Assembly: GCA_016872875.1 (NCBI GenBank)
Contig: VGYW01000213.1
Location: forward strand, 1-14,272
DNA length: 14,272 nt
Direction: 5' to 3'
DNA from: Planctomycetota bacterium
GTDB taxonomy: Bacteria > Planctomycetota > PUPC01 > DSUN01
The notes beneath the pieces are model-generated. The model was not told where the DNA came from and did no database searches. It saw only the letters and a list, made by a program, of their open reading frames with translations. A program made the translations under genes and the position numbers. Positions 13,851 through 14,272 of the stretch are shown in pieces. Position 1 is the first letter of the stretch; each line of letters opens with the position of its first letter.

Positions 13851-14272
13851 TTGGTGGCACAGGCGTCCCGCCTGTGGCCCACCTCACACAGGCCAGAGGC
13901 CTGTGCCACCATTTCCCTCTTGTCTTGGTGGCACAGGCGTCCCGCCTGTGGACCGCCTCACACAGGCCAGAGGCCTGTGCCACCATTTCCCTCTTGTCTT
14001 GGTGGCACAGGCGTCCCGCCTGTGGCCCCACCCCACACAGGCCAGAGGCCTGTGCCACCATTTCCCTCTTGTCTTGGTGGCACAGGCGTCCCGCCTGTGG
14101 CCCACCTCACACAGGCCAGAGGCCTGTGCCACCATCTTCCTTCTATCTTGGTGGCACAGGCGTCCCGCCTGTGGCCCCACCCCACACAGGCCAGAGGCCT
14201 GTGCCACCATTTCCCTCTTGTCTTGGTGGCACAGGCGTCCCGCCTGTGGCCCACCTCACACAGGCCAGAGGC
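13851..14272. repeat. six-copy array of 74-75 bp twin-hairpin units (runs off the window)
   Basis: Units start (TTGGTGGCAC) at 13851, 13925, 13999, 14074, 14148 and 14223; the last is cut by the window edge. Each full unit has TGGTGG, then hairpin CACAGGCG-TCC-CGCCTGTG, then a 10-11 base joiner, then hairpin CACAGGCC-AGA-GGCCTGTG, then CCACCA closing on TGGTGG, then a 13-15 base A/T-richer linker (TTTCCCTCTTGTC type). Joiners vary: GCCCACCTCA in copies 1, 4 and 6; GACCGCCTCA in 2; GCCCCACCCCA in 3 and 5. All three minus-strand frames stay open through the array, giving spurious proteins that start MVAQASGLC. I see no independent gene in 13913-14272. A dispersed element rather than coding sequence. 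Confidence 0.93.

Noticed and set aside
13846..14254. Several overlapping minus-strand proteins starting MVAQASGLC.
   Set aside because: The 74-75 bp period keeps all three frames free of stops, so these readings are by-products of one repeat. The same DNA gives different peptides in each frame.
13851..14272. CRISPR array, suggested by regular 74-75 bp spacing.
   Set aside because: There are no unique spacers: the whole unit, including the linker, is repeated. Units are much longer and internally palindromic twice, and no cas gene is visible.

Overview
The window is GC-rich throughout (clearly above 60 percent by eye) and holds two convergent gene blocks. No rRNA, tRNA or phylogenetic marker is present, so the host can only be inferred. 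The large number of short, palindromic, non-coding repeat families, together with a CusA of the long type, resembles what I remember of Planctomycetota and related PVC or neighbouring anaerobe lineages. That assignment is inference.

Left block, plus strand, 1-8250: a copper/silver-type tripartite efflux operon. It runs in the order TolC-like outer-membrane channel (5' end cut by the window), CusB-like adaptor with two CxMH heavy-metal-binding modules and a C-terminal DUF3347-like domain, a small four-helix-bundle (S23/IVS-type) gene, a long CusA-like RND pump, and a secreted protein with two tandem TRASH/YHS-like Cys modules. The first four genes overlap by 4 bases (GTGA, ATGA, GTGA), so they are probably translationally coupled. 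The four-helix-bundle gene is foreign to such operons. It sits between heptamer repeat tracts in inverted orientation, and those tracts have been absorbed into the C-terminus of CusB and the N-terminus of CusA.

Right block, minus strand, 13834 down to 8356: NAD-type isocitrate/isopropylmalate dehydrogenase-family enzyme, a small Cys-rich protein (DUF6951-like), E1 alpha, E1 beta and E2 of a 2-oxo-acid dehydrogenase complex, and finally a small lipoprotein with a CPMH motif. No E3 (dihydrolipoamide dehydrogenase) is visible, so it must be encoded elsewhere. The IDH-family enzyme, if it is an IDH, would make 2-oxoglutarate. The E1/E2 set would convert a 2-oxo acid to an acyl-CoA, but its substrate cannot be fixed from sequence alone.

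Repeats are the most striking feature. At least seven unrelated low-complexity or palindromic families occur in 14 kb: GGGRCGA heptamers, an ACTCCGC family, a CTCTCCCC-AGGGGAGAG palindrome, a GGTGTTGGG family, a GGGACCCCAGGGACC inverted repeat, an ATGGATGG inverted repeat, and a six-copy 74-75 bp array of twin hairpins at the right end. They fill most intergenic gaps of the right block. They also lie in frame inside CusB, CusA and E2, always at linkers or termini. The right-end array also supplies the ribosome-binding region of the dehydrogenase gene.
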